Below, piece after piece: positions 18,059 through 26,712 of a stretch of DNA of 64,000 bases (position 1 is its first letter; the number at the start of each line of letters is the position of its first letter). The notes below the pieces were generated by a model that made no database searches, was not told where the DNA came from, and saw only the letters and a program-made list of their open reading frames with translations. Both the position numbers and the translations under genes were made by a program. The stretch is from Bacteroidales bacterium (GTDB lineage: Bacteria > Bacteroidota > Bacteroidia > Bacteroidales > Muribaculaceae). The DNA lies in contig CAJTFH010000004.1 in the NCBI GenBank assembly GCA_910575545.1, positions 112,292 through 176,291 of the forward strand, given 5' to 3'.

Positions 18059-19501
18059 ATGGATACAGACAGCAAAAACACCAGGGGGAGGCTTGTGTTA
18101 GAAGCCGCCCACAGCGCCTGGGCGAGAATGGCGCCGGTCAGGGCGCGGCGCCGCCGCTATGCCCGCTACACATATGGCGACCAATGGTCTGACCCTGTGC
18201 GCCGGCGCAACGGCACCGTAACAACCGAAGGGGAAAAGGCCTCTGCAGCCGGACATACCCCACTGACCAACAACCTTATCCGCCGCCTGGTAAAGGCGGT
18301 TGTCGGACGGTGGCGCATGGAGCAGTCGGAAAAAAGGGAAAACGGCGTGGCCGACAGCAAAGGAGAAACGGGTCGGTGGCGAGAGTTCAACGGGCTTGAC
18401 GAACTCGACGCCCGCACCCTCGAAGAATTCCTTATTTCAGGAATGGCCATACACCATGTGGCCAGGGAGAAGCGCCCGGCGGGGGAAGGGGTATGGGCCG
18501 ACAACGTAGCCCCCGACGCTTTCTTTATCAATGCCGTGCGCGACAGCCGTTGCACCGATATGGAACTCATCGGACGCCTGCTCGACATGAGCATCGGCGA
18601 AGTGGTCATGAGGTTCTCGAGGGGCGACCGACAGCGGGCGCTCAGGCTGCGGCGGCTCTACAGCGCCCTTGACGGAGCTTCGCCGATGTCGCCATCAGAC
18701 ACCCTGGCCGACACCACAGATGGGGAATCGTTTTTCCACGCCCGTTCAGGCCGCTGCCGGGTGATTGAAGCATGGACGCTTGAATGCCGGGAGTCGCTGC
18801 GCTGCCACGACCCTCTGGCGGCCACCATGTCGATAGTTGCCACCTCACACGAAGAGGCCCTGCGGCGCGAAAACGCCCGTAGGCGCAGACGAAACCTGCC
18901 GATGGTCGAAAGCCGGTGGGAAATGACAACCGCCTGGCATTGCCGGATGCTCGCACCCGACGGCACCGTGCTAGACGAGTTCGATTCTCCGCTCGAAGGG
19001 GGTGTGCCGCCGTTTGCAGTGAAACTCTACCCGATGGTCGACGGCGACGTGCATTCACTCGTTGAGGATGTAATAGACCAGCAGCGCTATGTCAACCGGC
19101 TGATTTCTCTGATGGACCGCATGATGGGCACAGCCGCCAAAGGCGTTCTGCTCTACCCTACCGGATGCAAACCCGACGGACAGAAATGGGAAGAGGTGAC
19201 ACGCATGTGGGCAGACCCCGGAGGGGTAATCCCCTACCGGCCCTACCAGGGTACGGAACCCCACCAGGTTGTGACACCGGTGGCCGACATAGGCGCCCGC
19301 GACATGCTGCAGACGCAGATGAAAATGTTCGAGGAAGTGTCGGGGGTGACCGGCGCCATGATGGGTAAGGCCGGAAACGGCGTGGTGGGCGTTGACCGCT
19401 ATGAAAGCGAAGTGCGCAACGCGTCAATCTCGGTCTGCGACCTGATGCGCACATTCTCCGACTTCATAAAAAAACGCGACCGGCTTATCTCGCTGGCTTG
19501 A
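18059..19501 (+). CDS. Phage portal protein
   Basis: 480 residues from the ATG at 18059; the upstream TTG lies inside the inverted repeat. Portal proteins form the dodecameric DNA gateway of the capsid and dock the terminase. Portal-like features are YTYGDQWSDP near the start, LTNNLIRRLVKAVVGRW, the middle segment PFAVKLYPMVDGDVHSLVED, then DQQRYVNRLISLMDRMMG and the late helical part with LQTQMKMFEEVSGVTGAMMG. The style fits P22-like portals. It is shorter than P22 gp1 and ends soon after the stem/wing region. The frame is intact. Confidence 0.8.
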   Translation: MDTDSKNTRGRLVLEAAHSAWARMAPVRARRRRYARYTYGDQWSDPVRRRNGTVTTEGEKASAAGHTPLTNNLIRRLVKAVVGRWRMEQSEKRENGVADSKGETGRWREFNGLDELDARTLEEFLISGMAIHHVAREKRPAGEGVWADNVAPDAFFINAVRDSRCTDMELIGRLLDMSIGEVVMRFSRGDRQRALRLRRLYSALDGASPMSPSDTLADTTDGESFFHARSGRCRVIEAWTLECRESLRCHDPLAATMSIVATSHEEALRRENARRRRRNLPMVESRWEMTTAWHCRMLAPDGTVLDEFDSPLEGGVPPFAVKLYPMVDGDVHSLVEDVIDQQRYVNRLISLMDRMMGTAAKGVLLYPTGCKPDGQKWEEVTRMWADPGGVIPYRPYQGTEPHQVVTPVADIGARDMLQTQMKMFEEVSGVTGAMMGKAGNGVVGVDRYESEVRNASISVCDLMRTFSDFIKKRDRLISLA

Positions 19502-19666
19502 AGCCCATAAGCCATTCCAGGACAAAACAACTCCAGAATGCTTAAACTTCTTTAACCTGCATGAGAAAAGATTTGGCACCACCTCAGTCGTATATTTGCA
19601 GACACATGCGGCATACCAACCGCCGCCATCTAAACCTTTAACAACATATATACCCTATTTATCACA

Positions 19667-20107
19667 ATGTTTGAGAACTTTGAGAGAAGAAACGAGGACT
19701 TTTATCAGGCTGTGGAAAAGTTTCAACGCAAGGGATGCCCCGGCCGGCGACGGCTTTCAACAGGATGTGCCGTGAGGCGCGCCATCCACTCGCAGGCACC
19801 GTCGTTTTATCTGACCCGCGAACATGCATGGAAACAACTCCTGGAACGGCGCCACCGGCGCATCCCTCCGCATGAGAAGCCACACCGCAGCGCCATGTGG
19901 GCCGAACTTGAGGCAGCGCTCCAGCGCCGCCTCAAGCAGGCACAGGGCGAGGAGCCATGGGTGGCGCTCGACCATGTGCTGGCCAACTACCGCCCATCTC
20001 GGTTTTTCATCAGTGAAGACTACGCCCTGAAACTCGTCGGGCATATCGAACGGCACCGGCGTAAACATACAACAACGCAAAACTCCCAAAACACCGGCCA
20101 CCTATGA
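19667..20107 (+). CDS. Unknown basic protein of the phage-like module
   Basis: 146 residues, rich in Arg, His and Gln (KQLLERRHRRIPPHEKPHR), helical in appearance, without signal peptide or membrane helix. It has a possible own promoter (TATATTTGC at about 19591). It overlaps the next gene by 4 bp. I do not recognise it; position after the portal would suit a packaging or head-completion protein, but nothing in the sequence shows this. Confidence 0.6.
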   Translation: MFENFERRNEDFYQAVEKFQRKGCPGRRRLSTGCAVRRAIHSQAPSFYLTREHAWKQLLERRHRRIPPHEKPHRSAMWAELEAALQRRLKQAQGEEPWVALDHVLANYRPSRFFISEDYALKLVGHIERHRRKHTTTQNSQNTGHL

Positions 20108-20583
20108 ACCTACAACTCAACTGCAAGGCAGTAACAGATGAAATACTGGCGTTGTCAGCACTGCGGTGCGCGACCTCGGCAAAAAGCCACCGACTGATCA
20201 CACGCGACCAGCTGCCCGGGCTGAGGATAATCATGAGGATGGTGTTTGCCGAACTGATGGTGGAACTCACAGGACTTGTCGACACATGCAACATCGACAC
20301 CGAAGACCCCGACCCGACACTGCCCTACGACGACACCACCCCCCTGACGCTTGAAGTAGGCCTGAAAAACTCAGATTCGTTCTCTCCCGGAATGGCACTG
20401 ACTGTGAAACGGCAGCTCGAACACATGGTGGCCGCAGGCACCCTGGGATGGGCGGCAACCGAGAGCGATGCGGATTTCTCACGCTCGCTTCAGAACCGGC
20501 GCGAAGCAGCGCTTTCAGCCCTACGCAACACACTCGAAGAGAATGCCACCGCAATCGCCTGTCGGCCTTCCTGCGACTGGTAG
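20104..20583 (+). CDS. Unknown protein at the end of the phage-like module
   Basis: 159 residues starting in an ATGA overlap with the preceding gene. A helical N-terminal half (ALSALRCATSAKSHRLITRD) with a hydrophobic stretch (RIIMRMVFAELMVELTGLV) is followed by an acidic loop and a second helical half. No family recognised. It ends 25 nt before a strong hairpin terminator, so it is the last gene of the operon. Confidence 0.6.
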   Translation: MNLQLNCKAVTDEILALSALRCATSAKSHRLITRDQLPGLRIIMRMVFAELMVELTGLVDTCNIDTEDPDPTLPYDDTTPLTLEVGLKNSDSFSPGMALTVKRQLEHMVAAGTLGWAATESDADFSRSLQNRREAALSALRNTLEENATAIACRPSCDW

Positions 20584-20608
20584 ACAATCTTTTACTGACG
20601 ATTACAAA

Positions 20609-20654
20609 TGTCAAGTGGAGCCACCACGATAAACCGTGGCGGCTCCACTTGACA
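20609..20654 (+). terminator. Strong hairpin closing the phage-like operon
   Basis: Two 20-nt arms (TGTCAAGTGGAGCCACCACG and its inverse) with a single mismatch enclose a 6-nt loop. No long T run follows. It separates the head module from the glycan genes. Confidence 0.7.
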
Positions 20655-20707
20655 TTGCATCTACACTTAATAATGCTCAAAGGCTACGCCCACTGAGAAA
20701 AAATGAT

Positions 20708-20716
20708 TAACTTTGC
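20708..20716 (+). promoter_or_regulatory. -7 box for the glycan operon
   Basis: TAACTTTGC lies about 130 nt before the first glycan gene, leaving a long 5' leader. The GATTTTTA box of the phage promoters is not present upstream. Confidence 0.5.
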
Positions 20717-20848
20717 ATGTTGGTAAAGGTTGCACACACAATATTTTAAATTCTGTTAACGTTATAGTGTATGCAATGGGGAAAAAGCGAATCCAGAATT
20801 GGCACGTCTGGCCTGTCAGGCTTGTCTGAAACCAAATCAACCACATAG

Positions 20849-21430
20849 ATGCACAAAGCATTAAAAAGAATATTCGATGTGCTTTTCGCGCTGCTTGCAA
20901 TAGTGGCGCTTGCCCCTGTGTGGATTGTCGTTGCCATCTGGATTGCAGTGACCTCGCCCGGAGGGGTGTTTTTCCGTCAGAAACGGACCGGCTACAACGG
21001 CGAAGATTTCGACCTTCTGAAATTCCGCTCGATGTATGTCAACAACGAAGCCGACACCCTGCAGGCATCGGCCGACGACCCCCGGATCACCCCTATCGGG
21101 AAATTCCTGCGCCGGTCGTCGCTCGACGAGCTGCCGCAGCTATGGAACGTGGTGCGCGGAGACATGTCGATTATCGGCCCGCGCCCCCACATGGTGGCCC
21201 ACACCGAATACTACACCCCCCTTGTCAAAGACTACATGCGCCGCCACGAGATGCGCCCAGGCCTGACAGGCTATGCCCAGGTAAACGGTCTGCGCGGAGC
21301 AACACCCGATGTCAACGACATGCGCCGCCGCGTGGAGGCCGACATCTACTATATCGACCACTACTCGTTGTGGCTCGACCTTAAAATCTTTTTCCTCACA
21401 ATCTGGAAAATGCTCACCCTCAACCTGTGA
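20849..21430 (+). CDS. Undecaprenyl-phosphate sugar-1-phosphate transferase (WcaJ/PglC type)
   Basis: 193 residues: a short monotopic sugar-phosphate transferase that starts lipid-linked glycan synthesis. An N-terminal hydrophobic segment (residues about 8-30) anchors it; the catalytic part shows FRQKRTGYNGEDFDLLKFRSM (split here as FRQKRTGYNG and DLLKFRSM), SLDELPQLWNV, GDMSIIGPRPH and RPGLTGYAQVNG. The sugar it uses cannot be read from sequence. It heads a four-gene glycan set between the head module and the terminase. Confidence 0.93.
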   Translation: MHKALKRIFDVLFALLAIVALAPVWIVVAIWIAVTSPGGVFFRQKRTGYNGEDFDLLKFRSMYVNNEADTLQASADDPRITPIGKFLRRSSLDELPQLWNVVRGDMSIIGPRPHMVAHTEYYTPLVKDYMRRHEMRPGLTGYAQVNGLRGATPDVNDMRRRVEADIYYIDHYSLWLDLKIFFLTIWKMLTLNL

Positions 21431-22671
21431 GCCGTAACAATAGAAGAAACCTGACAGCGAAAATGAAAGCATGTTTCATGGGATTGGGCTATATCGGACT
21501 GCCCACCGCCATTATAGCCGCCAAGAAAGGCGGAATCGATGTGATTGGTGTCGACATAAACCCTAAAGTCGTCGACATGACCAACCATGGCAAACTCCAT
21601 ATCGTGGAACCCGGAATCGGAGACATGCTGAGCGAGGTTATTGAAAGCGGGAAACTGAGAGCATCAACCGCTCCGGAGGTGTCAGATGCATATTTCATAG
21701 TGGTGCCGACCCCGTTCAAAGGTGACCATGTGCCCGACATATCCTATGTTGAATCAGCCACCCGCAGCGTCATACCACTGCTGAAAGAGGGCGACCTGTT
21801 TGTAATCGAATCCACATCGCCTGTCGGGACAACAGAACTGATGTCGGAACTGATTTTCAGACTACGCCCCGAACTGGAAGGTAAAATCCAGATAGCCTAC
21901 TGCCCCGAGCGGGTTCTTCCCGGAAACGTAATCTACGAACTGGTGCATAACGACCGCGTAATCGGCGGAATCGACGAGGCATCGACCGACAAAGCCATCG
22001 ATTTCTATTCGCGATTCGTTAAAGGGCAACTACACCGCACCAACTCACGCACCGCAGAGATGTGCAAGCTCACCGAAAATTCATCGCGCGACGTGCAGAT
22101 TGCCTTCGCCAATGAACTTTCGATGATTTGCGACAAAGCCGACATCAACGTGTGGGAGCTGATAAAATTGGCCAACAAACACCCGCGTGTCAATATCCTG
22201 CAGCCGGGATGCGGCGTAGGGGGGCATTGCATCGCAGTAGACCCATATTTCATCACGGCGCGTTTCCCCGACGAGGCTAAAATAATAGCCACCGCCCGGG
22301 ACATCAACAACTATAAGGCCCAATGGGCGACAGAACGGGTGAAAAACGCCATGCTCCGTTTCGAACTCGACAAAAAGCGCAAACCGGTGGTGGCCATGAT
22401 GGGGCTTGCATTCAAACCCGACATCGACGACCTACGCGAAAGCCCGGCCAAACGGATAACAATGAATGTGATGCAATCGGGCAACAATGCCGACATACTC
22501 GTTGTAGAGCCTAATATCAGCGAACACAACGTTTTCAAACTCACCGACTACCGCGAAGCCTACGAGCGGGCCGACATCGTTGTGTTCCTCACAGGCCACA
22601 CACCATTCAAAAAACTCCCCTGGACCGATGACAAAGTCATCATCGATTTTTGCGGCATTCTCCAGAAATAA
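21427..22671 (+). CDS. wecC: UDP-N-acetyl-D-mannosamine dehydrogenase (WecC-like)
   Basis: NAD-dependent nucleotide-sugar dehydrogenase that oxidises UDP-ManNAc to UDP-ManNAcA in the cytoplasm. The N-terminal Rossmann motif GLGYIGLPTAIIAAKKG, ESTSPVGTTE, the catalytic cysteine loop GCGVGGHCIAVDPYF (about residue 245) and the C-terminal GLAFKPDIDDLRESP are all intact. At 414 residues it is typical. The GTG start may be replaced by the internal MKACFMGLGY. It overlaps the transferase gene by 4 bp. Choice of UDP-ManNAc over other substrates rests on the linked wecB and wecG. Confidence 0.9.
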   Translation: MSRNNRRNLTAKMKACFMGLGYIGLPTAIIAAKKGGIDVIGVDINPKVVDMTNHGKLHIVEPGIGDMLSEVIESGKLRASTAPEVSDAYFIVVPTPFKGDHVPDISYVESATRSVIPLLKEGDLFVIESTSPVGTTELMSELIFRLRPELEGKIQIAYCPERVLPGNVIYELVHNDRVIGGIDEASTDKAIDFYSRFVKGQLHRTNSRTAEMCKLTENSSRDVQIAFANELSMICDKADINVWELIKLANKHPRVNILQPGCGVGGHCIAVDPYFITARFPDEAKIIATARDINNYKAQWATERVKNAMLRFELDKKRKPVVAMMGLAFKPDIDDLRESPAKRITMNVMQSGNNADILVVEPNISEHNVFKLTDYREAYERADIVVFLTGHTPFKKLPWTDDKVIIDFCGILQK

Positions 22672-22680
22672 CCGGCAGAG

Positions 22681-23382
22681 ATGGAGACAGTCAGCATTTG
22701 TGGCATAAAAGTGCATCCGTTCAGTTCACGCAACGAACTGATTGACTTCGCCTTTTCCCGAAAAGGAATTCTCGTGGCGGTGAATGCCGAGAAATCTATC
22801 AATGCAACCGACAGGCTTCGTTGCATAATCAACGATAACATCGGCTATTGCGACGGAGCCGGAGCAGTGAAAGGCGCACAACGCAAAGGCGCACACAACG
22901 CAATCAGGATTCCGGGGTGCGAACTATGGCTCGACATCATAGACCGTTTTTCACCGCAAGGCAAAAGTTTCTATTTCATAGGTTCCAGGCAGGAGGTTGT
23001 TGAAGGTGTGGTCGGGCATCTGCGTCAGATTCATCCTGAAATAAACATCGCAGGCTTCCGCAACGGCTTCATCTGCCACGACAAAGAAAAAGAGGCGCTT
23101 CTGGACGACATCACCCTCAAGCGCCCCGACATTGTTTTCGTGGCCATGGGTTCTCCCAAACAGGAATATCTCATGCATGAAATGCTCAGCCGCCACAAAG
23201 CCCTATACCAAGGGCTGGGAGGATCATTCGACCTGCTTATGGGCAACTTCAAACGTGCCCCACGGATGGTGCAACGGATGGGAGGAGAATGGCTGTGGCG
23301 GTTCGTGGCCCAGCCGACACGCATAAAACGCATAACCCCATATCTGAAATTCGCCTTCCGGCTCTATACAGGCCGCGTCTGA
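22681..23382 (+). CDS. WecG/TagA/CpsF-family glycosyltransferase
   Basis: 233 residues of the GT26 family, whose members transfer ManNAc(A) to a lipid-linked sugar at the membrane. Family landmarks: an early VNAEKSINA, CDGAGAVKGAQRKGA, FYFIGSRQEVVE, the conserved PDIVFVAMGSPKQE and QGLGGSFDLLMG, then basic C-terminus RAPRMVQRMGGEWLWR. With wecC and wecB beside it, transfer of ManNAcA is likely. It follows wecC by 9 nt. Confidence 0.9.
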   Translation: METVSICGIKVHPFSSRNELIDFAFSRKGILVAVNAEKSINATDRLRCIINDNIGYCDGAGAVKGAQRKGAHNAIRIPGCELWLDIIDRFSPQGKSFYFIGSRQEVVEGVVGHLRQIHPEINIAGFRNGFICHDKEKEALLDDITLKRPDIVFVAMGSPKQEYLMHEMLSRHKALYQGLGGSFDLLMGNFKRAPRMVQRMGGEWLWRFVAQPTRIKRITPYLKFAFRLYTGRV

Positions 23383-23449
23383 GCCGCAAGCGATCCGGCT
23401 TCTTTACCCAACAAGACCGGAATTTGGCAAACATAACACCTCAAGCGCA

Positions 23450-24610
23450 ATGAAAAAAATAATGCTTGTGTTCGGCACCAGGCCCGAAGCCATCAAAATG
23501 GCGCCCGTAGTCAAGGAACTGCAACGGCGCAGCGACAGCTTCAACACCATAGTAACCGTAACCGGGCAACACCGGCAGATGCTCGACCAGGTTCTTGACA
23601 TATTCGGCATCACACCCGATTTCGACCTCGACATAATGAAGCAGGGTCAAGACCTGACCGACGTAACAGTGCGTGTGCTCGAGGGGATGCGCCGCGTGCT
23701 TGCCGAAGCACAGCCCGACACAGTGCTCGTGCATGGAGACACATCCACCTCAACAGCTGCCGCACTCGCAGCATTCTATGCCCGCATACCGGTGGGACAC
23801 GTCGAGGCCGGACTGCGCACTGGTAACATCTACTCCCCCTGGCCTGAGGAAATGAACCGGTTGCTGACCGGGCGCCTCGCCACCTGGCATTTCTCCCCCA
23901 CACCATTGTCACGGGAAAACCTGCTTAAAGAAAATGTGGCGCCGGAAAACATAACCGTCACCGGCAACACCGTAATCGACGCCCTCTACAGCGTTGTAGA
24001 AAAAATCAACCATACCCCACAATTGCAGCAACATCTCACACACAGGCTTTTGGAAGCGGGCTATGACATTGCCCGTCTTGAAGGGGGCAACCGGCGACTG
24101 GTGCTCATCACAGGCCACCGCCGCGAGAACTTCGGCAACGGATTCATATCGATGTGCAAGGCCATAAAAGCATTGGCAGAACAATTCGGAGATGTTGATT
24201 TTGTCTACCCGATGCACCTCAACCCCAACGTGCGCCGTCCGATCCGCGAAGTCTTCGGAGAGAGCCTCGGAAATTATCACAACCTTTTCTTCATAGAACC
24301 GCTTGAATATCTCAGCTTTGTCCACCTTATGGAGAAATCATCTATCGTACTGACTGACAGCGGAGGAATCCAAGAGGAAGCGCCGGGATTGGGGAAACCG
24401 GTGCTGGTAATGCGCGACACTACCGAGCGCCCCGAAGCCCTAACCGCCGGGACAGTCGAACTCGTCGGCACGGATTTCGACCGCATAACATCGTCTGTGA
24501 CGCGTCTGCTCACCGACAACCAAGCCTACATGGCCATGAGCCGGGCTAACAACCCCTATGGCGACGGACTTGCCGCCCCCCGCATAGCCGATTTCCTGCT
24601 TCAGCGGTAG
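23450..24610 (+). CDS. wecB: UDP-GlcNAc 2-epimerase (non-hydrolysing), WecB
   Basis: Converts UDP-GlcNAc to UDP-ManNAc. MLVFGTRPEAIKMAPVVKEL opens the GT-B-like fold; HGDTSTSTAAALAAFY, GHVEAGLRTG, the catalytic-region TGHRRENFG and TDSGGIQEEAPGLGKP follow. Length 386 is typical. The last codons overlap the end of the convergent terminase gene by 10 bp, which argues that the glycan genes and terminase have been neighbours for a long time. Confidence 0.95.
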   Translation: MKKIMLVFGTRPEAIKMAPVVKELQRRSDSFNTIVTVTGQHRQMLDQVLDIFGITPDFDLDIMKQGQDLTDVTVRVLEGMRRVLAEAQPDTVLVHGDTSTSTAAALAAFYARIPVGHVEAGLRTGNIYSPWPEEMNRLLTGRLATWHFSPTPLSRENLLKENVAPENITVTGNTVIDALYSVVEKINHTPQLQQHLTHRLLEAGYDIARLEGGNRRLVLITGHRRENFGNGFISMCKAIKALAEQFGDVDFVYPMHLNPNVRRPIREVFGESLGNYHNLFFIEPLEYLSFVHLMEKSSIVLTDSGGIQEEAPGLGKPVLVMRDTTERPEALTAGTVELVGTDFDRITSSVTRLLTDNQAYMAMSRANNPYGDGLAAPRIADFLLQR

Positions 24611-26496
24611 GCGCTGAGAAACTCCCGCAGGTCGGGATCGGCATCAAGGCTTGAGTGGCCTATGAGCGCCCCCTGCTCACGGGCTACATGGAGGCCGATG
24701 GCACGGGTCATCAGAATATCGTCGTGATAACCGGCGCGCGCCCCGTAGCTTCCGTTTGCCCTGCGCTGGTAGACCATCAGCTCATCGCAGGCCGATTCAT
24801 CACGCTCGGCATATGCCCCGTCGCGCACAGCCCCAACCAGTTCAGTGATAATCATCTGCTTTGTGGCGCGGTTTGTGTGGAACCCCGGACGGGGCGCCCC
24901 GCCCTCGGGCGACTGGCGGTAATACAGGTCGGGGTAATGCTCATAGAGTTCATGCAGGATATATGCCCCCTGGTCGGGCACCTCCACCCCGTAGCGGTCA
25001 TCGCTCTCAAGGGTGTTGCTCTCAAACACCAGCAGGGCATTGTTGTAATGGCGGGCTATCGCAGCCGCTTTCCATGTCAGCAGGTCGTGGTCGATATGGC
25101 CGCGCCACTGCGCCACCACACGCGGCTCCGTTGCCGTCAGCACCGCCACCACGCTCCAGTCGGCCCTCACCGAGCGGCCTCCCACATCAACGGCGGCCAC
25201 ATAGCGCTGCCCCTCGCGCGGGTGCTCCCACACCTTCAGTCCGCCCGTAGAATCAGGCGAAAAACGCAGGGCGCGCAGTGCCGCAGGCCCTGTCAGCACT
25301 CCCGAAGCCGACGCAACCTCACCCACAGCCAGAGGGTCGGCACACCCCGTCCGCAGCCGCTCAACGGCTGTCGAATCAAACACATTGGTGCCGGTGTTGG
25401 TAAACGCCTCCTGGGGGGTGGTGGGATATTCGGCCATCATCTGGTAGTGCGACGGATATTCGCGCCGCTTCATATGATACCAGTTTATGCGCTCAAGCGT
25501 AAGCCCCTGCTCCCACAGCCCCCGTTCATATGCATCCATCTCATTCCACAGCGCACCGGCGTCGGCCACCTCGGTGCGGTAGATTTCAATCTCATACCAG
25601 GGCACGAACACGGTCAGTTTGTCGCTTTCTCCACGTTCCGAGCGAAGCCATTCGGTGTGGAAATAGTTGCCGACACCGTTGGCCGTTGATTCAAGCACAA
25701 TCAACGTCATCGGAGTCAGGGCTATCGCCCCGCAGATGGCACGGATGAAATCAGTTGGCGAGCTCTTGGGCGTGTCTTTCCAGAACGCCACCTCCGACAG
25801 GTGCGCCATGGCATAGTCAGCTCCCCGGATGGAATCCTGACGCTCGCTCGAACCCAGGGTGATGCGGCAACTGCGCTCTGAAATCTCGCGGATGAGGTCT
25901 TGCCCCTGATAGCGGTTGAGACGGGGAGGACGCTCCCCCTCCCAGTATTCTTCAGGATAACTGCGAAGCATCTCGTCGTACATGCCGCGTATGGCAGCGG
26001 CCGTCTTCCCCACCTGGGCGCACACCAGCGAATGCCAGTTTGTCAGCTGAGTGCACTGTATCCAGGCCATATACATCTGCACCAACGTGCTTCCACCCCA
26101 TTGGCGCGCCTTAAGCATGATGATGCGGATAGGTCGCCCGGCCTTACGCTCCCGCTCCATCAGCCCCACAACCCGGCGCTGGGGCGCATTGAGCCGGAAA
26201 GGCACCATCGCGGCACTCATCTTATCCTTGATTTTCACGCATGTCACCGCCCAGAACTCGAAATCATAACGGCAGCGCAGTCTCACCCACGAAGCCCTTG
26301 AGCGCACACGCTTGAATTCGGCATCACGTGTCATCTCAACAGGCACATACTCCACTCTCCCAAACGTCACCACCTTAGGCTCAACGGCAACCCGCTCTCC
26401 GGTGCATCCCAACCCCATTTCGGGGTCATATTCCAGAGCCTCCCCTCTTTTCCGCCTCTCATTCTCCCTCAGAATCTCCCTTATGCGCTCCTCCAT
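24601..26496 (-). CDS. Phage terminase large subunit
   Basis: 631 residues. The packaging motor couples ATP hydrolysis to DNA translocation at the portal and cuts DNA with a C-terminal nuclease. The Walker A variant is KARQWGGST (about residue 130); the Walker B region is AHLSEVAFW. The RNase-H-like nuclease retains its acidic residues: AAVDVGG, VFESNT and GYHDDILM. The ATG at 26496 is chosen because it lies 11 nt downstream of a TAACTTTGC box; an upstream GTG would overlap that box. The N-terminal 90 residues are an extra charged region. The frame is intact. No small terminase subunit is recognised nearby. The gene is convergent with wecB and far from its portal partner. Confidence 0.88.
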   Translation of the reverse strand: MEERIREILRENERRKRGEALEYDPEMGLGCTGERVAVEPKVVTFGRVEYVPVEMTRDAEFKRVRSRASWVRLRCRYDFEFWAVTCVKIKDKMSAAMVPFRLNAPQRRVVGLMERERKAGRPIRIIMLKARQWGGSTLVQMYMAWIQCTQLTNWHSLVCAQVGKTAAAIRGMYDEMLRSYPEEYWEGERPPRLNRYQGQDLIREISERSCRITLGSSERQDSIRGADYAMAHLSEVAFWKDTPKSSPTDFIRAICGAIALTPMTLIVLESTANGVGNYFHTEWLRSERGESDKLTVFVPWYEIEIYRTEVADAGALWNEMDAYERGLWEQGLTLERINWYHMKRREYPSHYQMMAEYPTTPQEAFTNTGTNVFDSTAVERLRTGCADPLAVGEVASASGVLTGPAALRALRFSPDSTGGLKVWEHPREGQRYVAAVDVGGRSVRADWSVVAVLTATEPRVVAQWRGHIDHDLLTWKAAAIARHYNNALLVFESNTLESDDRYGVEVPDQGAYILHELYEHYPDLYYRQSPEGGAPRPGFHTNRATKQMIITELVGAVRDGAYAERDESACDELMVYQRRANGSYGARAGYHDDILMTRAIGLHVAREQGALIGHSSLDADPDLREFLSAYR

Positions 26497-26506
26497 CTTT
26501 TTTAGC

Positions 26507-26550
26507 GCAAAGTTACCCCCGCACACCGTTCCTCACCCACCTTAAAAATC
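26507..26550 (-). promoter_or_regulatory. Terminase promoter (shared upstream box)
   Basis: Minus strand: GATTTTTAAGGTGGG begins exactly 35 nt before TAACTTTGC, matching the two plus-strand phage-module promoters in box and spacing. The terminase ATG follows 11 nt after the -7 box, so the transcript is nearly leaderless. Confidence 0.6.
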
Positions 26551-26610
26551 GGAAAAAGGCGTAAGTCATACGTATCATAAAAGCCGTCTAAGCCCTAAGA
26601 TATTCTCTAT

Positions 26611-26675
26611 GAGAGTGTTTGAATTTAACACATTAATATTAAATGAGGGTGTAATGAATCATTTCAAACACTCTC
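26611..26675 (+). repeat. MITE-like inverted repeat between terminase and SemiSWEET genes
   Basis: GAGAGTGTTTGAA (26611-26623) is perfectly inverted at 26663-26675 around 39 AT-rich bases. The terminal sequence resembles that of the element before the portal gene (shared pattern GAGAKTGTYTRAA). Could be a small non-autonomous transposon or a terminator. Confidence 0.45.
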
Positions 26676-26683
26676 TAAAACCG

Positions 26684-26712
26684 GCGACTTAAGACTTGCA
26701 ATTTACGACTTT
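26684..26712 (-). repeat. Heptanucleotide repeat at the SemiSWEET gene end
   Basis: Read on the minus strand: AAGTCGT, AAATTGC, AAGTCTT, AAGTCGC. The first unit contains the last sense codons and the stop codon of the SemiSWEET gene, so the repeat and the gene end are fused. Confidence 0.55.

Noticed and set aside
24655..25689. Long plus-strand open frame (344 codons) opposite the terminase gene
   Set aside because: It lies wholly antisense to a gene with clear terminase motifs; its translation is rich in His, Pro and Arg without domains, as expected from a GC-rich shadow frame.
11996..26550. Complete active prophage
   Set aside because: No integrase, repressor, replication, tail or lysis genes occur between ftsZ and SemiSWEET, and no attachment repeats were seen there.
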